From the NCBI RefSeq assembly GCF_011421425.1, contig NZ_WPCW01000001.1, forward strand, positions 496,001-560,000: a stretch of DNA of 64,000 nt. Reading direction: 5' to 3'. Of this stretch, positions 19,987-30,815 are shown in pieces. The DNA comes from Streptococcus catagoni (GTDB lineage Bacteria; Bacillota; Bacilli; Lactobacillales; Streptococcaceae). The stretch's first letter is position 1; each line of letters begins with the position of its first letter. The notes under the pieces were generated by a model. The model saw only the letters and a list, made by a program, of their open reading frames with translations, made no database searches and had not been told where the DNA came from. The translations under genes and the position numbers were made by a program.

Positions 19987-20637
19987 CTATCTTTTTTTAT
20001 AGACCTCTTTATAGTACTTGCAATAGGACTGAACTGGACAAATGCTACATTTAGGATTTTTAGCTAGGCAATGGTAGCGTCCAAAGAAAATCAAACGATG
20101 ATGGGTTGTAATCCAATCTTTTTGGGGTATTTTAGCCATCAAATCCTTTTCAATCTGGACAACATCGGCATCTGCTGCTGAAATATTTAATCGTTTTGCT
20201 ACGCGCGACACATGAGTATCCACTGCAATGGCAGGTACTCCATAAACTTCTGCTAGTACCACATTAGCAGTCTTTCGACCGACACCAGGCAAACTTTCCA
20301 ATTCCTTATGGGACCGAGGTACCTGGCCATCAAATTCCTGACAGATTAAATGAGCTGTTTTAATAATGTTTTTGGCTTTATTTTTGTAAAGTCCAATTGT
20401 TCTTAGACAGTTTTCAACATCTTCTAAGTTAGCAGCTGCTAAATCTTCAATTTCTGGGTATTTTTCCCATAAAAGTGGGGTAACCTTATTAACAGCCTTA
20501 TCTGTTGTCTGAGCAGATAAGATGACTGCAATCAAAAGTTGAAAGGGTTTGTCCCACTCTAGTTCACCCTTTGCCTGAGGAAACATTTGGCCAATTATTT
20601 GTAAAACAGTCTTAAGCCTTGCTTTTCCAATACGCAT
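19987..20637 (-). CDS. nth: Endonuclease III
   Basis: This 216-residue DNA glycosylase/AP lyase removes oxidised pyrimidines. The helix-hairpin-helix LPGVGRKTANVVL (about residues 114-126) holds the catalytic Lys, VDTHVSRVAKRL supplies the Asp, and CLAKNPKCSICPVQSYC (C-X6-C-X2-C-X5-C) near the end binds a 4Fe-4S cluster. It overlaps the dnaD stop codon (TAATG), so the two are coupled. Confidence 0.95.
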   Translation of the reverse strand: MRIGKARLKTVLQIIGQMFPQAKGELEWDKPFQLLIAVILSAQTTDKAVNKVTPLLWEKYPEIEDLAAANLEDVENCLRTIGLYKNKAKNIIKTAHLICQEFDGQVPRSHKELESLPGVGRKTANVVLAEVYGVPAIAVDTHVSRVAKRLNISAADADVVQIEKDLMAKIPQKDWITTHHRLIFFGRYHCLAKNPKCSICPVQSYCKYYKEVYKKR

Positions 20638-21317
20638 TAGTCACTCCATAGGTTCATTGCTGACAAGAAATCATCTGAAACCTTCACATTGGATGGATCT
20701 GAACCCTCACGCGCGCGATTCTTTTCTTCAATTTGGTAGACATTCCTAATACCTTCTTTACGCCAGTTGCGCAAAATGGCTTGAATATACTTCCAATTTG
20801 TCTTACCATTAAAAACCGCTTCGCGAAGAGCTTCTCTAACCAAGTCTATATCAGTCTTGTCGTCTTTGATGGTTTTTTCTAAATCTTCTAATTCAAAAGG
20901 ACTTAAAAAGCGTCCCAATTCCCGCTCAAACTCTTCAACAATCTTTTTAAACTGATTAGGTTGATCACTTTCTTGCTCATCTGCCAGATTATTATGGGTC
21001 AGCAGCTGATCAAGTTTTTCTAGGGCTGGACTTGGATCAAAAATCGTTTCAATTTCATCAGCAATGGTGATAGTCTTCATATCCAGTAAATTTTGACTAC
21101 TTAAGTTTGAAATGGACTTATTAATATCTGCCACTGTCTTACCCAAAGCTTCTGCAATTTGGCTGAGGGTTAAATCATCTAGAGCAGTTGTATTTTGCAG
21201 ATAGAAAAATTGCCATACCAAATAATCTTCAGTAGTGGAAAAAATATCTTTAAAGTGGAAAAGTAAGGCACTTGGTAAGACCAGTTGGCCTGACTTATAA
21301 TATTCAAGAAAACTCAT
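20637..21317 (-). CDS. dnaD: DNA replication initiation protein DnaD
   Basis: This 226-residue primosome protein helps load the replicative helicase at oriC and at restarting forks. An N-terminal winged-helix region (to about residue 100) is followed by an acidic linker and a C-terminal DDBH2 domain (about 125-205, FERELGRFLSPFELEDL and NWKYIQAILRNW). I chose MSFLEYYKSG (21317) with AGAGG just upstream; an ATG five codons earlier is open. It is coupled to nth, an arrangement common in Firmicutes. Confidence 0.9.
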   Translation of the reverse strand: MSFLEYYKSGQLVLPSALLFHFKDIFSTTEDYLVWQFFYLQNTTALDDLTLSQIAEALGKTVADINKSISNLSSQNLLDMKTITIADEIETIFDPSPALEKLDQLLTHNNLADEQESDQPNQFKKIVEEFERELGRFLSPFELEDLEKTIKDDKTDIDLVREALREAVFNGKTNWKYIQAILRNWRKEGIRNVYQIEEKNRAREGSDPSNVKVSDDFLSAMNLWSD

Positions 21318-21532
21318 AATCCCTCTATCCATGTCCTAAATTTAGAAAATCTTTTACTAACCTTTTTCTTTTGATACTTTCTTAAGTAGTAAGGCAAAGA
21401 CCTCTACTTCTCTGGCCAATACCTTTGTCTATCATAAGATTTCTCTAGGAAATAGTCAGTTAAAAAATGTTGATAAACAGAATTTATAACTTCGTCTACC
21501 TTCTGATCTTCTTATCAGTTTTTTATGAAAGC

Positions 21533-22051
21533 TTAACCTGGGAAATTCATCAATACCTTATAATCAATATCACCAAGTTTATCACGGCCATTAAGGCCTT
21601 CTAGCTCAATCAAGAATGCACAACCGGCAACTACCCCGCCAAGTTTTTCAATCATTTCAATAGTCGCTTGAACGGTTCCGCCTGTGGCTAACAAATCGTC
21701 AACAATTAAGACACGTTGTCCAGGCTGAATAGCATCGGCATGCATAGTTAAAGTATCAAGTCCATACTCTTTTTCATAATCTGCTGAGACAACTTCTCTT
21801 GGTAACTTACCTGGTTTACGAACAGGTGCAAAACCAATACCAAGTTCAACAGCTACGGGACATCCAATGATAAATCCTCGCGCTTCAGGTCCAACGACCA
21901 TATCAATTTCTTTATCACATGCATATTGAGCAATTTCGCGAATGGCATAGCTATAAGCTTTTCCATCTGCCATTAAAGGTGAGATATCACGGAAAGTTAT
22001 CCCTTCTTGCGGATAATTCTCAATTGAAGCAATATAATTTGTTAAGTCCAT
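21533..22051 (-). CDS. apt: Adenine phosphoribosyltransferase
   Basis: This 172-residue salvage enzyme makes AMP from adenine and PRPP. The PRPP-binding motif [13 protein letters not shown] (about residues 118-130) and the N-terminal [11 protein letters not shown] are diagnostic. The ATG at 22051 gives the usual streptococcal length; a TTG two codons earlier also stays in frame. It follows recJ, as in many streptococci. Confidence 0.95.
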   Translation of the reverse strand: MDLTNYIASIENYPQEGITFRDISPLMADGKAYSYAIREIAQYACDKEIDMVVGPEARGFIIGCPVAVELGIGFAPVRKPGKLPREVVSADYEKEYGLDTLTMHADAIQPGQRVLIVDDLLATGGTVQATIEMIEKLGGVVAGCAFLIELEGLNGRDKLGDIDYKVLMNFPG

Positions 22052-22186
22052 AATCAATCATAATTCTTTCTAGAGGCCTGTGGCCAAAAATAAAATACTC
22101 TTCATTATATCACGAATTGATTTTTTCGTAAATTAAAGCTCAGACTATTCTAGGTTTTGCATTCTAAAAACAAAGAAAGAACTTTA

Positions 22187-24388
22187 CTACTTGCCTGTCA
22201 GAAAATGATAGATTTCCTGAGGGGTCCCTAAGGCCATTAATTCCTGAACCTTGACAAGATTTTTTAATTCCTGGTATAGCTGACTGTCAGCAATATCACG
22301 TTTTTCAGCCTGTTTATTTACTGTCATTAGACCGTTTTCGATCTTAACAAAGCCTAGTTCTTGAAAGATCTGAATCATTTTTACTAATAAAATTTTCTCA
22401 ATGTTCAAGTATTGGCTCAGGCTTTCTAGCTTGTAACGTATATCAAATTCAGGAAATTGATAAATAGTTTTATAAAGCCTTTTGTACTGTTCCTTGCTCC
22501 CAAAACCTGTCAAATAATAAGGCTTTTCAATCCTATTTTTAAAGTAGATAGCCTTAAAATCTTTGGCCCCTAATTTTTCCTTTAAGGGCTCAATTTCTTC
22601 TGGTATCTGATCAATAACAACCTCTAAACCTTCCGCCTCATCAGAGATTAGGGGCACTTCTGCTGGCAAAGGCACACTCTTTGCTCTGATATCGTAGAGC
22701 TGCACTCCCTCAACACGCGCATCCACTAAGGTTAATTGTAGGCTGGTATTCCCATTCCATATATTAACTGACAAGCTCACCACCAGCTCAAGGCCTTTTA
22801 CCTGTTGAAACTCCTGACTTAAATGACCAAGATTAAAGGCCAACAAGTCAGTTTCTACAGAACCCTTTTTCAAGCGTAGTTTCAAATGACTCTTATCAGC
22901 ACCAATTGTTCTGGCTTGGCTAATATGGAAATCATTAAGATAAAAAATAGGTTTTTTGTTGTCCATGCCAAAGGGTGCCAGTTGATCTAAGCTTTTCAAG
23001 GTTTGCAAGCTCAGTTGGCTCAAATCCAATTGATCATCAATAAGCAAGGCATTTTTTTGCTGACAATCAATATGATGATCCTCAACATACTGACAAAGAG
23101 CATCAGATAGGGCAGCGATATTATTCTCAGGCAGGGTCATTCCTGCTGCTCCACTGTGCCCTCCAAATGCACTTAAGAGCTTACTACAAGAGCTTAGGGC
23201 TTGGTAAATATTCAAAGCATCAATACTTCTTGCAGAACCTTTTGCCAGACCATCTTCAATGTTTAAAACAATAACTGTCTGTCCAGTTTCCTCCATAATA
23301 CGCCCAGCCACTATACCAAGTACACCAGGATGCCAGCCAGCTTTAGCTAAAACCTGAACACTTTTAGCTGGATTAACCATATGCACAGCTTCTTCAAAGA
23401 TCCTTTGGACCAAAGCTTTTCTTTCTTCATTTTTCTGATTAATTTGCAGAGCAATTTCAGAAGCAGTTTCATCATCAAAGCCTGTTAACAGTTCAATAGC
23501 TGGATTTGGATCATCCAGGCGGCCCAAAGCATTGAGTTGTGGTGCAATCTTAAAGCCTATGGCATCTTCATCAAAGTGATCAAAGTTTACCTTAGACAAT
23601 GTCATCAATTCTTGTAAGCCAACTCTCTCTGTCCTTTTGAGGACTTGTAGGCCGTTTTTAACCAGGACACGGTTTTCGTCTTTCAATGAAACCATATCTG
23701 CAATGGTACCTATAGCCACCAAATCTAAGAACTCTGTCGGAACAGTTTCTAAAAGAGCTGAGGCTAATTTAAAGGCTACCCCACAACCTGCAAGTTTCTT
23801 GAAAGGATAATCTGCTTGGGGATGCTCAGGGTGAATAATGGCAAAGGCATCTGGTAAAGTCCCAGGTAGACTGTGATGATCTGTAACAATAACATCCACT
23901 CCACACTCCTGGGCATAAGAGATAGCCTCATGACCTGCAACACCATTATCTACAGTGATAATCAAGGATACTTTTTCTTGTTCAATGAAATATTTATAGA
24001 CACTAAGGTTGGGGCCATAGCCATCTGTAAAACGATTAGGAAGATAAACGAGAACTTCAGCACCCATCATCTCCAAAGTCTCTTTCATAATAGAGGCTGA
24101 GGTCATGCCATCTGCATCATAGTCACCATAAATCAGAATGTTATCAGCATTCTCAATAGCTGTTCTTATCCTGTTGACAGCTTTATCCATGTCATTTAAG
24201 AGATAGGGATCATGAAGTAGAGATAAATCAGCACTTAAAAAGTCTTCCACAGCTTTTGTTTGGGTGATCCCCCGATGGTAGAGAATATCAGCTGCTGTCT
24301 CATTTAAACCTTTTGATTTGACTAGTTTAAAGAAGCCATCATCTGGCTTCTCCTTTGATATTTTCCAATCATACTTAGCATTAATCAT
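22187..24388 (-). CDS. recJ: Single-stranded-DNA exonuclease RecJ
   Basis: This 733-residue 5'-3' exonuclease acts in recombination and base-excision repair. YGDYDADGMTS (about residues 83-93) and VTDHHS (about 169) are the DHH-family metal motifs; FGGHSGAAG marks the DHHA1 domain near 405. A C-terminal extension of about 170 residues is typical of Firmicutes RecJ. It overlaps the upstream SDR gene by 4 bp (ATGA). Confidence 0.95.
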   Translation of the reverse strand: MINAKYDWKISKEKPDDGFFKLVKSKGLNETAADILYHRGITQTKAVEDFLSADLSLLHDPYLLNDMDKAVNRIRTAIENADNILIYGDYDADGMTSASIMKETLEMMGAEVLVYLPNRFTDGYGPNLSVYKYFIEQEKVSLIITVDNGVAGHEAISYAQECGVDVIVTDHHSLPGTLPDAFAIIHPEHPQADYPFKKLAGCGVAFKLASALLETVPTEFLDLVAIGTIADMVSLKDENRVLVKNGLQVLKRTERVGLQELMTLSKVNFDHFDEDAIGFKIAPQLNALGRLDDPNPAIELLTGFDDETASEIALQINQKNEERKALVQRIFEEAVHMVNPAKSVQVLAKAGWHPGVLGIVAGRIMEETGQTVIVLNIEDGLAKGSARSIDALNIYQALSSCSKLLSAFGGHSGAAGMTLPENNIAALSDALCQYVEDHHIDCQQKNALLIDDQLDLSQLSLQTLKSLDQLAPFGMDNKKPIFYLNDFHISQARTIGADKSHLKLRLKKGSVETDLLAFNLGHLSQEFQQVKGLELVVSLSVNIWNGNTSLQLTLVDARVEGVQLYDIRAKSVPLPAEVPLISDEAEGLEVVIDQIPEEIEPLKEKLGAKDFKAIYFKNRIEKPYYLTGFGSKEQYKRLYKTIYQFPEFDIRYKLESLSQYLNIEKILLVKMIQIFQELGFVKIENGLMTVNKQAEKRDIADSQLYQELKNLVKVQELMALGTPQEIYHFLTGK

Positions 24389-25149
24389 TTATAGTTAAAA
24401 ACCTTTCTTGCGAGAAAATCAGAAATTCTAGGAAACAAGGTATAGAACTTGTGGGTCAAAGCCAAGGTGAAAGGCAGGTTTACCTCCCGCTTATTTTTTC
24501 CTAAGATGGCAATGACTCTGGCTGCTACTTTTTCTGGTTTCAATGTCAGTTTACCAACACTTTTGAGGTATTGGCCTGAAGGATCGGCTTGATCAAAGAA
24601 CTTGGTTGCAATAGGTCCTGGATTTATAGAGGTCACATAGACATTTTGGTCAGCCAATTCCAAACGAAGTGCATTGGAAAAACCAATCATTGCAAACTTG
24701 GTAGCGGAATAGATAGTTGACTTACTTGAGGCAATGAGCCCTGCTATAGAAATAATATTGACAATATGACCACGTCCCAAAGAAGCCATTTTCTTCCCTA
24801 GTAAGCGTGCAAAATGGATACTAGCTAGGGTATTAACCTCAAACATCTCTTCTATTTGCTGACTAGTAAAGTGATCAAATGTCTTAAAATCTCCAAATCC
24901 AGCATTATTAATTAAAATATCAATATGGCCAAAGTCTGCCCATAAAAGATCTACAGTCTTCTCTATGGCCTTAACATCTTTAATATCCATACCAATACAA
25001 CGTTTATTAGGCCTGTCTGCATAGAGCTTTTCTAATTTTTCTTTACTTCTACCCACCAGCAAGAGAAAATCTTCTTCAGGTAATTGTTTCACAATCTCTT
25101 CTGCAAGTCCACCACTAGCTCCAGTAATTAGGATGATACGCTCTGCCAT
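24385..25149 (-). CDS. Short-chain dehydrogenase/reductase
   Basis: This 254-residue classical SDR has the NAD(P) motif TGASGGLAEEIV (residues 9-20), NNAGFG near 83, an active-site Ser near 139 and YSATK near 153. The substrate is unknown. It lies between rnz and recJ with overlaps of 1 and 4 bp, so it is one cistron of a tight operon. Confidence 0.9.
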   Translation of the reverse strand: MAERIILITGASGGLAEEIVKQLPEEDFLLLVGRSKEKLEKLYADRPNKRCIGMDIKDVKAIEKTVDLLWADFGHIDILINNAGFGDFKTFDHFTSQQIEEMFEVNTLASIHFARLLGKKMASLGRGHIVNIISIAGLIASSKSTIYSATKFAMIGFSNALRLELADQNVYVTSINPGPIATKFFDQADPSGQYLKSVGKLTLKPEKVAARVIAILGKNKREVNLPFTLALTHKFYTLFPRISDFLARKVFNYK

Positions 25150-26078
25150 TATATACTTATTTCCTCTAAATCTTTAACAATCTTAACATTTTCAAAAATA
25201 CTTGCTGCATCTTTTTCCATTTGACGACAGTCACGGCTTAAAAAACGAGCTGAAACATGGTTTAAGAGTAGTCGCTTGACATTGGCTGCCTTAGCAATTT
25301 GAGCAGCCTGCATATTGGTTGAGTGTCCATGGTTTTTTGCCAAACGTTCATCACCCTTGCCATAAGTTGATTCATGCACAAGAACATCTGCATCCTTGGC
25401 CAAGCGTTCACTGGCAAAGGTCTTTCTGGTATCTCCAATGATAGTAATAATTTTACCTTTTTTTGGAGCAGAAATAAAATCTTTAGCTAGGATTTCCCGG
25501 CCATCTTCTAAGACAATATCTTGTCCATTTTTGATTTTGCCAAATAAGGGACCAAAAGGGACACCTGCATTTTTTAAAGCTTCAGCGTCCAAGGTTCCTT
25601 CCAAGTCTTTTTGAACAATACGGTAGCCCAGACAAAAAATAGTATGTGCCAGACGTTCTGCATAGACCACAAACTTGTCAGTTTCTAAAATCTTACCTAA
25701 GTTATCTTCTGAAAATTCATGATAATGAATCCGATAAGGTAGTCTTGATCCTGAAACTTGTAAACTGTTTTGAACAAAGGCTCTTATCCCTATAGGTCCA
25801 TAAATCTCTATATCTGTTTGCTCGTCACTGGCTTGGAAGGCACGACTAGATAAAAAACCTGGAAGGCCAAAGATATGATCTCCATGGAGATGGGTGATAA
25901 ATATTTTTTGAATTTTTCGAGGTTTAATAGTGGTTTCAAGAATTTGTCTTTGTGTTCCTTCTCCACAATCAAACATCCAAACTTCATTAATTTCATCCAA
26001 GAGTTTCAAGACTAAGCTTGAAACATTACGCTGCTTTGCTGGCTGACCAGCTCCTGTCCCTAAAAATTGTAATTCCAT
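25149..26078 (-). CDS. rnz: Ribonuclease Z
   Basis: This 309-residue metallo-beta-lactamase endonuclease trims tRNA 3' ends. [13 protein letters not shown] (about residues 60-72) is the zinc motif; DTRKT, HESTYG and LNHVSARF give the later ligands. Both length and motifs fit the short bacterial form. It ends on the base where the SDR gene starts and follows the unknown 212-residue gene by 14 bp. Confidence 0.95.
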   Translation of the reverse strand: MELQFLGTGAGQPAKQRNVSSLVLKLLDEINEVWMFDCGEGTQRQILETTIKPRKIQKIFITHLHGDHIFGLPGFLSSRAFQASDEQTDIEIYGPIGIRAFVQNSLQVSGSRLPYRIHYHEFSEDNLGKILETDKFVVYAERLAHTIFCLGYRIVQKDLEGTLDAEALKNAGVPFGPLFGKIKNGQDIVLEDGREILAKDFISAPKKGKIITIIGDTRKTFASERLAKDADVLVHESTYGKGDERLAKNHGHSTNMQAAQIAKAANVKRLLLNHVSARFLSRDCRQMEKDAASIFENVKIVKDLEEISI

Positions 26079-26092
26079 ACATTCTATACTTT

Positions 26093-26731
26093 CTAATTTT
26101 CTATATACAGTTTGAATTCTCTTTGTTCACAGCCATAATAAAAACGACCAGAGATTTTTTGACTGAGCTCTAATATTTCTTGACTGTTGTAGCCACTCAA
26201 AAGTCTTAATCTGTCATTTAACTGGTATTCTTTGGTCAACTGTCCTAAATCTTGATACTTGTCTGTCTGCTCAATGTCTTTAAAGACATTGGGTTTCATC
26301 TTGATAACCTCACTTTCAAGATAGACCAGATAATGTGGGAAGATCTGAGCAATTTCAAAGAGTAATTCCTGACTTGGAAAAGATGGTAGCTCAGAAAAGA
26401 CGATAGCAATTTCTTCTTGCGAATTTTCATAAGCAAAACCATAGGCCCTTCCTGAGAGGTTGAGTCTGACAAAAGGTTTGTCTTCTTTGAAACTTGGAGA
26501 TTTCTGTTCTAAGCGTAAGGCACTTGTCAACTCCAAATAGTAGTCTGTTGCAGCCTTTGGAAATTGCTTTTGGTAGATTTCAGCAAAATAAGCATTAATG
26601 ACACTTGGTGGTGGGGTTATAAAGGATAATTTTTCTTGATCACTTAGTTCTGATAATATATTTTTCAAATAGTGACGGTCTAAACTTGTAAAACCACCAT
26701 AAGTTAAAGCTAATTCTATATAATCACTCAT
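26093..26731 (-). CDS. Conserved streptococcal protein of unknown function
   Basis: This 212-residue soluble protein opens [20 protein letters not shown] and contains [19 protein letters not shown] (about 38-56). No catalytic motif or membrane segment is evident. It overlaps hflX by 8 bp and precedes rnz, so it is likely made with the GTPase. I do not recognise a function and infer none beyond this co-expression. Confidence 0.8.
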   Translation of the reverse strand: MSDYIELALTYGGFTSLDRHYLKNILSELSDQEKLSFITPPPSVINAYFAEIYQKQFPKAATDYYLELTSALRLEQKSPSFKEDKPFVRLNLSGRAYGFAYENSQEEIAIVFSELPSFPSQELLFEIAQIFPHYLVYLESEVIKMKPNVFKDIEQTDKYQDLGQLTKEYQLNDRLRLLSGYNSQEILELSQKISGRFYYGCEQREFKLYIEN

Positions 26732-27968
26732 AAAAATCTTCTAATCTCCATTTATTTTTGCTTGCAATATAACCAGAGATTTCTTCTACTTCCTGATCAA
26801 AGGAATAAGGATCTAATAAGGCAACCCTATTTAAATCATAAAGTTTATAAGCCTTATCCTGACCTACCTTAAGGGAAAAAGGTTGATAAAGATCACGTAT
26901 CTGATCAATAAGTAGGTTTCTTAAAATTCTCCGACTTTCTCTATCTTTTGCAGAAATTCTAATGTTGGGAAATGCTGTTGCGCTCAAAACTTCAGTCTTA
27001 TCCATTTTATTATAGATTGCTAAGCGTGGAATCTTTAGCATATCTAAGTCTTTTAAAATATCTAAAACAACTTTTTCATGTTCAGAATGGTTGGGATCAC
27101 TGGCATCTATAACATGTAAAAGTAAGTCTACATGACGGCTTTCTTCCAAAGTTGATTTAAAGGCAGCCACTAACTCCGTTGGCAAATCCTGGATAAAACC
27201 GACGGTATCTGTTAAAGTCACCTGAAATTGATCCTGCAAGTAAATTCTCTTTGTTGTGGCATCCAAGGTTGCAAAGAGTTCATTGGCTTCATACTGCCTA
27301 TCATCTGTTAAGAGGTTCATGATGGTTGACTTACCAGCATTGGTATAACCAATTAGGCCAATTTTAAAGGCATCCGACTCCAATCTACGGTCACGAATTG
27401 TTTGACGGTTCTTTTCAACAATGGCAAGTTGTCTTTCAATGTCTGTAATTTGATGACGAATGGACCGACGATTTAATTCTAACTGACTTTCTCCGGGGCC
27501 ACGACTTCCGATCCCACCGGCCTGTCTACTTAGCATAACCCCTTGTCCAGCCAGTCTAGGTAGCATATATTTTAGCTGAGCTAGATGGACTTGTAGTTTT
27601 CCTTCATGACTTCTAGCTCTCATTGCAAAGATGTCTAAAATCAATTGCATGCGATCAATGACCTTAACTTGGAGAATGGTTTCCAAATTAGCATTTTGCC
27701 GGGGGCTCAGACGGTTATTAACTATCACCGTATCAACCTGGTCTGCTTCAATGATTTCTGTTAGCTCTGCTAATTTCCCAGAGCCAATAAAGGTTTTACT
27801 ATCATATTTTTCTCTTTTTTGACTGTAATTTCCAACAACTTGAGCACCAGCAGTTTCAGCAAGGCTAGCCAATTCTTGCATAGACATGTCAAAGTTTTCA
27901 GTTCTTTGTAGACATACGCCTAGGAGTATCACACGCTCTTTTTTGAGTTCTGTTTTTGTCATTGCCAA
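26724..27968 (-). CDS. hflX: Ribosome-associated GTPase HflX
   Basis: This 414-residue GTPase splits or rescues stalled 70S ribosomes under stress. The HflX N-domain includes DTVIVNNRLSPRQNANLE, and the glycine-rich segment RQAGGIGSRGPGESQLE (about 154-170) is specific to the family. G1 is GYTNAGKST (about 207), G3 DTVGF, G4 NKMD. The likely start is the TTG at 27968, which has GGAGG 9 bp before it, whereas the ATG two codons later would have a 15-bp gap. Confidence 0.95.
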   Translation of the reverse strand: MAMTKTELKKERVILLGVCLQRTENFDMSMQELASLAETAGAQVVGNYSQKREKYDSKTFIGSGKLAELTEIIEADQVDTVIVNNRLSPRQNANLETILQVKVIDRMQLILDIFAMRARSHEGKLQVHLAQLKYMLPRLAGQGVMLSRQAGGIGSRGPGESQLELNRRSIRHQITDIERQLAIVEKNRQTIRDRRLESDAFKIGLIGYTNAGKSTIMNLLTDDRQYEANELFATLDATTKRIYLQDQFQVTLTDTVGFIQDLPTELVAAFKSTLEESRHVDLLLHVIDASDPNHSEHEKVVLDILKDLDMLKIPRLAIYNKMDKTEVLSATAFPNIRISAKDRESRRILRNLLIDQIRDLYQPFSLKVGQDKAYKLYDLNRVALLDPYSFDQEVEEISGYIASKNKWRLEDFYE

Positions 27969-28038
27969 TTAGCTAATCCTCCAAAATCCATAAAGCTTAT
28001 TATAACATAAATCTAGTTCTTTTCATTTTTTTAAAAGG

Positions 28039-28938
28039 CTACTGATTCTTTTTTTCAAGAAAATCTTTCACTAGGGAAAAGATGTTTTTGGGATAATCTT
28101 GGTCCGTAATGGAATAAAAGGAAACGGACATCCTATTTCGAAACCAGGTCAATTGCCTTTTAGCAAATCGTCGTGTGTTTTGTTTTAACTTCTCACTAGC
28201 CTCTTCCAAGCTCATATCACCTGAGAAGTAGGGAAAAAGCTCCTTATAGCCAATACCCCGGCTGGCTTGAACATCAGGATGCTCTTCATATAAATACCTA
28301 GCTTCCTCTACTAGTCCCTTTGCAATCATGTCATCAACCCGTCTATTAATACGGTCGTAAATAATCTGGCGCTCATCATTTAAACCAATCACTAAACTTT
28401 GATAAGGAAAGTCTTCATTACTTAAATCTTTGCCAAAGCGGTCTAATTCCAGAGCTCTGATGGCACGTCTTCTATTTAGTTCCTTGATATGAATCCCCTT
28501 GGTCTCAAGCTGATCAAAAAGGCTCTGATCAGAAAGTTTTTCAAGCTCAGAACGATAAGCTAAAAGAGCATCTTGATCCAATGAGCCTCCTAAATGATAG
28601 CCTTCAAGTAGGCTTTGCAAATATAGGCCAGTGCCACCAACTATGATCGGTAGCTTACCTTTAGCTCTGATCTCTTCAATGGCCTTTCTAGCATCTTGCA
28701 CAAAATCAAAGGCAGAATAGCCTTCAGTGACTTCTCTAATATCAATCAGGTGATGTACAGCCTGCTCTTGCTCTTTTTTACTGGCTTTAGCAGTTCCTAT
28801 ATCTAAGCCCTTATAAACTTGTTGGCTATCACCAGAGATGATTTCTCCTTCAAAGCGCTCTGCTAATTGTATACCTAAATGTGTCTTTCCAACTGCTGTT
28901 GGACCAACAATAAGAATGATTTTTCCTTTTGAATCCAT
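28039..28938 (-). CDS. miaA: tRNA dimethylallyltransferase
   Basis: This 299-residue enzyme adds the dimethylallyl group to A37 of tRNAs that read UNN codons. The P-loop GPTAVGKT (residues 12-19), [16 protein letters not shown] (about 36-51) and [16 protein letters not shown] (about 252-267) are diagnostic. It precedes hflX by 70 bp, matching the miaA-hflX order of many bacteria. Confidence 0.96.
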   Translation of the reverse strand: MDSKGKIILIVGPTAVGKTHLGIQLAERFEGEIISGDSQQVYKGLDIGTAKASKKEQEQAVHHLIDIREVTEGYSAFDFVQDARKAIEEIRAKGKLPIIVGGTGLYLQSLLEGYHLGGSLDQDALLAYRSELEKLSDQSLFDQLETKGIHIKELNRRRAIRALELDRFGKDLSNEDFPYQSLVIGLNDERQIIYDRINRRVDDMIAKGLVEEARYLYEEHPDVQASRGIGYKELFPYFSGDMSLEEASEKLKQNTRRFAKRQLTWFRNRMSVSFYSITDQDYPKNIFSLVKDFLEKKNQ

Positions 28939-29071
28939 TTTAACTTTCTATTTTAAAAAGAGGTTTATGAAACATCTTTTTCTTGATATTTCTAGCTTTT
29001 TCCGTTACCATATATTATAACATAAGTATTCAAGACACTGATTGTGTCTAAGTATAGAAACGGAGAAAGTT

Positions 29072-29248
29072 ATGACTAAGAAATATCAATTCGCAAAAGG
29101 CTTAGCAACAGGTGTTTTTGCTACAGTTGCTACGGTTGCAGGAGCTGTCTTTGCTGTTAAAAAAACAATTATTGAACCCGAAGAAGAAAAAGAAGCCTTC
29201 ATCGAAGAAAACCGTAAAAAAGCTGCACGTCGCCGTGTAGCACGCTAA
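29072..29248 (+). CDS. Small DUF3042 protein
   Basis: This 58-residue protein (MTKKYQFAKGLATGVFATVA start) has one hydrophobic stretch (about 10-28) and a very charged tail ending AARRRVAR. It matches the DUF3042 family found in lactic acid bacteria; function unknown. The start follows GGAG by 6 bp. It is divergent from miaA. Confidence 0.85.
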   Translation: MTKKYQFAKGLATGVFATVATVAGAVFAVKKTIIEPEEEKEAFIEENRKKAARRRVAR

Positions 29249-29327
29249 GAAGAGGCTGGATCAAAAAGATTTTCTATGCAGAAATTCTTTACAGACAAGT
29301 CTTAATCTCATATCAGTAATAAAAGTG

Positions 29328-29368
29328 AAGAACTTATACCTTCTATTAATCAAAAGGTGTAAGTTCTT
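29328..29368 (+). terminator. Terminator downstream of the DUF3042 gene
   Basis: AAGAACTTATACCTT (29328-29342) pairs with AAGGTGTAAGTTCTT (29354-29368) over 13 of 15 bases, followed by TGCTTTTC. It is part of a dispersed 3'-end repeat (see findings). Confidence 0.7.
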
Positions 29369-29460
29369 TGCTTTTCTATTACATCTAAAGGCTTAGATCT
29401 GAAATACCAAGGGCAATACTTCTCTCAAAGCGCAAAATCCAAAAGTTAAAGCAAGTAAAA

Positions 29461-29485
29461 AAGATTCAGAGGAAAACTGAATCTT
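29461..29485 (-). terminator. Terminator of trhO
   Basis: AAGATTCAG (29461-29469) and CTGAATCTT (29477-29485) form a 9-bp stem with T runs on both sides; it lies nine bases past the trhO stop. Confidence 0.85.
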
Positions 29486-29493
29486 TTTAGTCT

Positions 29494-30480
29494 TTATGCA
29501 CCTGCATATTCTGGCAAGCTTTCACCAAGGGCTGCAAGTCTATTTTGCCATTCTTCTCGGCTTAGTCCATTTTCTGATACGTAGCGGTTCTTTTCATGAG
29601 CGCGACACTGAGGAGAACAAGCTCGAAGGTATTTTGCTTCATTTTCTTCTGTTGCAAAAATTTGTTTGTTACAAAACGGATTAGCACAGTTAACATAGCG
29701 TTCACATGGTTGCCCATCAAAATAATCCTTAGCAATAACAGTTGGTTGGACATGATTAATAGGCACTGCTATTCGTTCATCAAAAACATACATAGCACCA
29801 TCCCAAAGATCTCCTTGAACTTCTGGATCTTTTCCATAGGTGGCAATCCCTCCATGCAATTGTCCAACATCCTTGAAGCCTTCACGAACCATCCAGCCTG
29901 AGAATTTCTCACAGCGTACACCGCCCGTACAATAAACAACCACACGTTTTTCCATAAATTTATCCTTATTATCACGAACCCACTGAGGAAGTTCACGGAA
30001 ATTACGGATATCTGGACGCACTGCTCCACGGAAATGTCCCAAATCATATTCATAATCATTACGAGTATCAAGGACAACTGTATCTTCGTCAAGAAGGGCT
30101 TCTTTAAATTCCTTAGGTGATAGATATTGTCCTGTTGTTTCCAAAGGATTAATATCAGCATCAAAGCCATTATCTTCTAGGCCTAAATGAACAATTTCTT
30201 TCTTATAACGCACAAACATTTTCTTGAAAGCTTGTTTGTCTTCTTCATCTTCTTTAAACCAAAGATCTGCAAAACGTTCATCGCTGTGAACCCAATCCAT
30301 ATATTTCTGAGTTGTTTCATAGTCTCCAGAGACAGTTCCGTTAATGCCTTCTTCAGCAATCAAAATGCGTCCTTTAAGACCTATTGATTTACAAAAAGCT
30401 AGGTGTTTTTGAGCATAGTCTTTAGCATTTTCAATGTTAACATATTTATAGTAGAGAAGTACTCTAATTTTTTTTGACAT
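29494..30480 (-). CDS. trhO: tRNA uridine(34) hydroxylase TrhO (rhodanese domain, UPF0176)
   Basis: This 328-residue protein hydroxylates U34 in a group of tRNAs. An N-terminal ferredoxin-like domain (to about 95) is followed by a rhodanese domain with [15 protein letters not shown] and the Cys loop [10 protein letters not shown] (about 184-193), then a Cys-rich tail ([22 protein letters not shown]) that probably binds metal. I chose [11 protein letters not shown] (30480) since AGGAG is 5 bp ahead; the ATG immediately before it is too close. Confidence 0.92.
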   Translation of the reverse strand: MSKKIRVLLYYKYVNIENAKDYAQKHLAFCKSIGLKGRILIAEEGINGTVSGDYETTQKYMDWVHSDERFADLWFKEDEEDKQAFKKMFVRYKKEIVHLGLEDNGFDADINPLETTGQYLSPKEFKEALLDEDTVVLDTRNDYEYDLGHFRGAVRPDIRNFRELPQWVRDNKDKFMEKRVVVYCTGGVRCEKFSGWMVREGFKDVGQLHGGIATYGKDPEVQGDLWDGAMYVFDERIAVPINHVQPTVIAKDYFDGQPCERYVNCANPFCNKQIFATEENEAKYLRACSPQCRAHEKNRYVSENGLSREEWQNRLAALGESLPEYAGA

Positions 30481-30815
30481 CATATCTCCTATAATAAAAT
30501 AATTCTATAATTTCTATTATATCGCCATTCTTTAGACAGATGCAAAAAATAAGCTTGTACACTTTGTCACAATGTTAAAGGGATTTCCTGCTTAAAAGTT
30601 TCAACTATTTGACTTGCCAAAAATAATATGTCAGAATGTGCTTAAGTCAAAGACGTCAGCTTTTCTGGAAAATTCAGACCTTGACGTCAAACTGCCTATG
30701 GCTAATAGGTCACAAGAGAGATGACTGCTCAAAGAAGAATCAAACTACAGCTAAACTACTGCAAACAGACTAGGCTGATCTTCCATTTTAAAAGACCTCA
30801 AAAAGGAGTTAGAAC
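30481..30815. other. Gene-free interval between trhO and a small plus-strand gene
   Basis: On the minus strand a trhO promoter is visible: TTGCAT (30540-30545), 18 bp, TATAAT (30516-30521). Towards the plus-strand gene a weak TTGACG (30681-30686) and TAATAG (30703-30708) may form a promoter. GACGTCA occurs twice near 30650-30690. I see no gene here. Confidence 0.5.

Noticed and set aside
30640..30700. GACGTCA repeats as an operator
   Set aside because: Two copies in direct, imperfect surroundings, not placed relative to a good promoter; likely chance.
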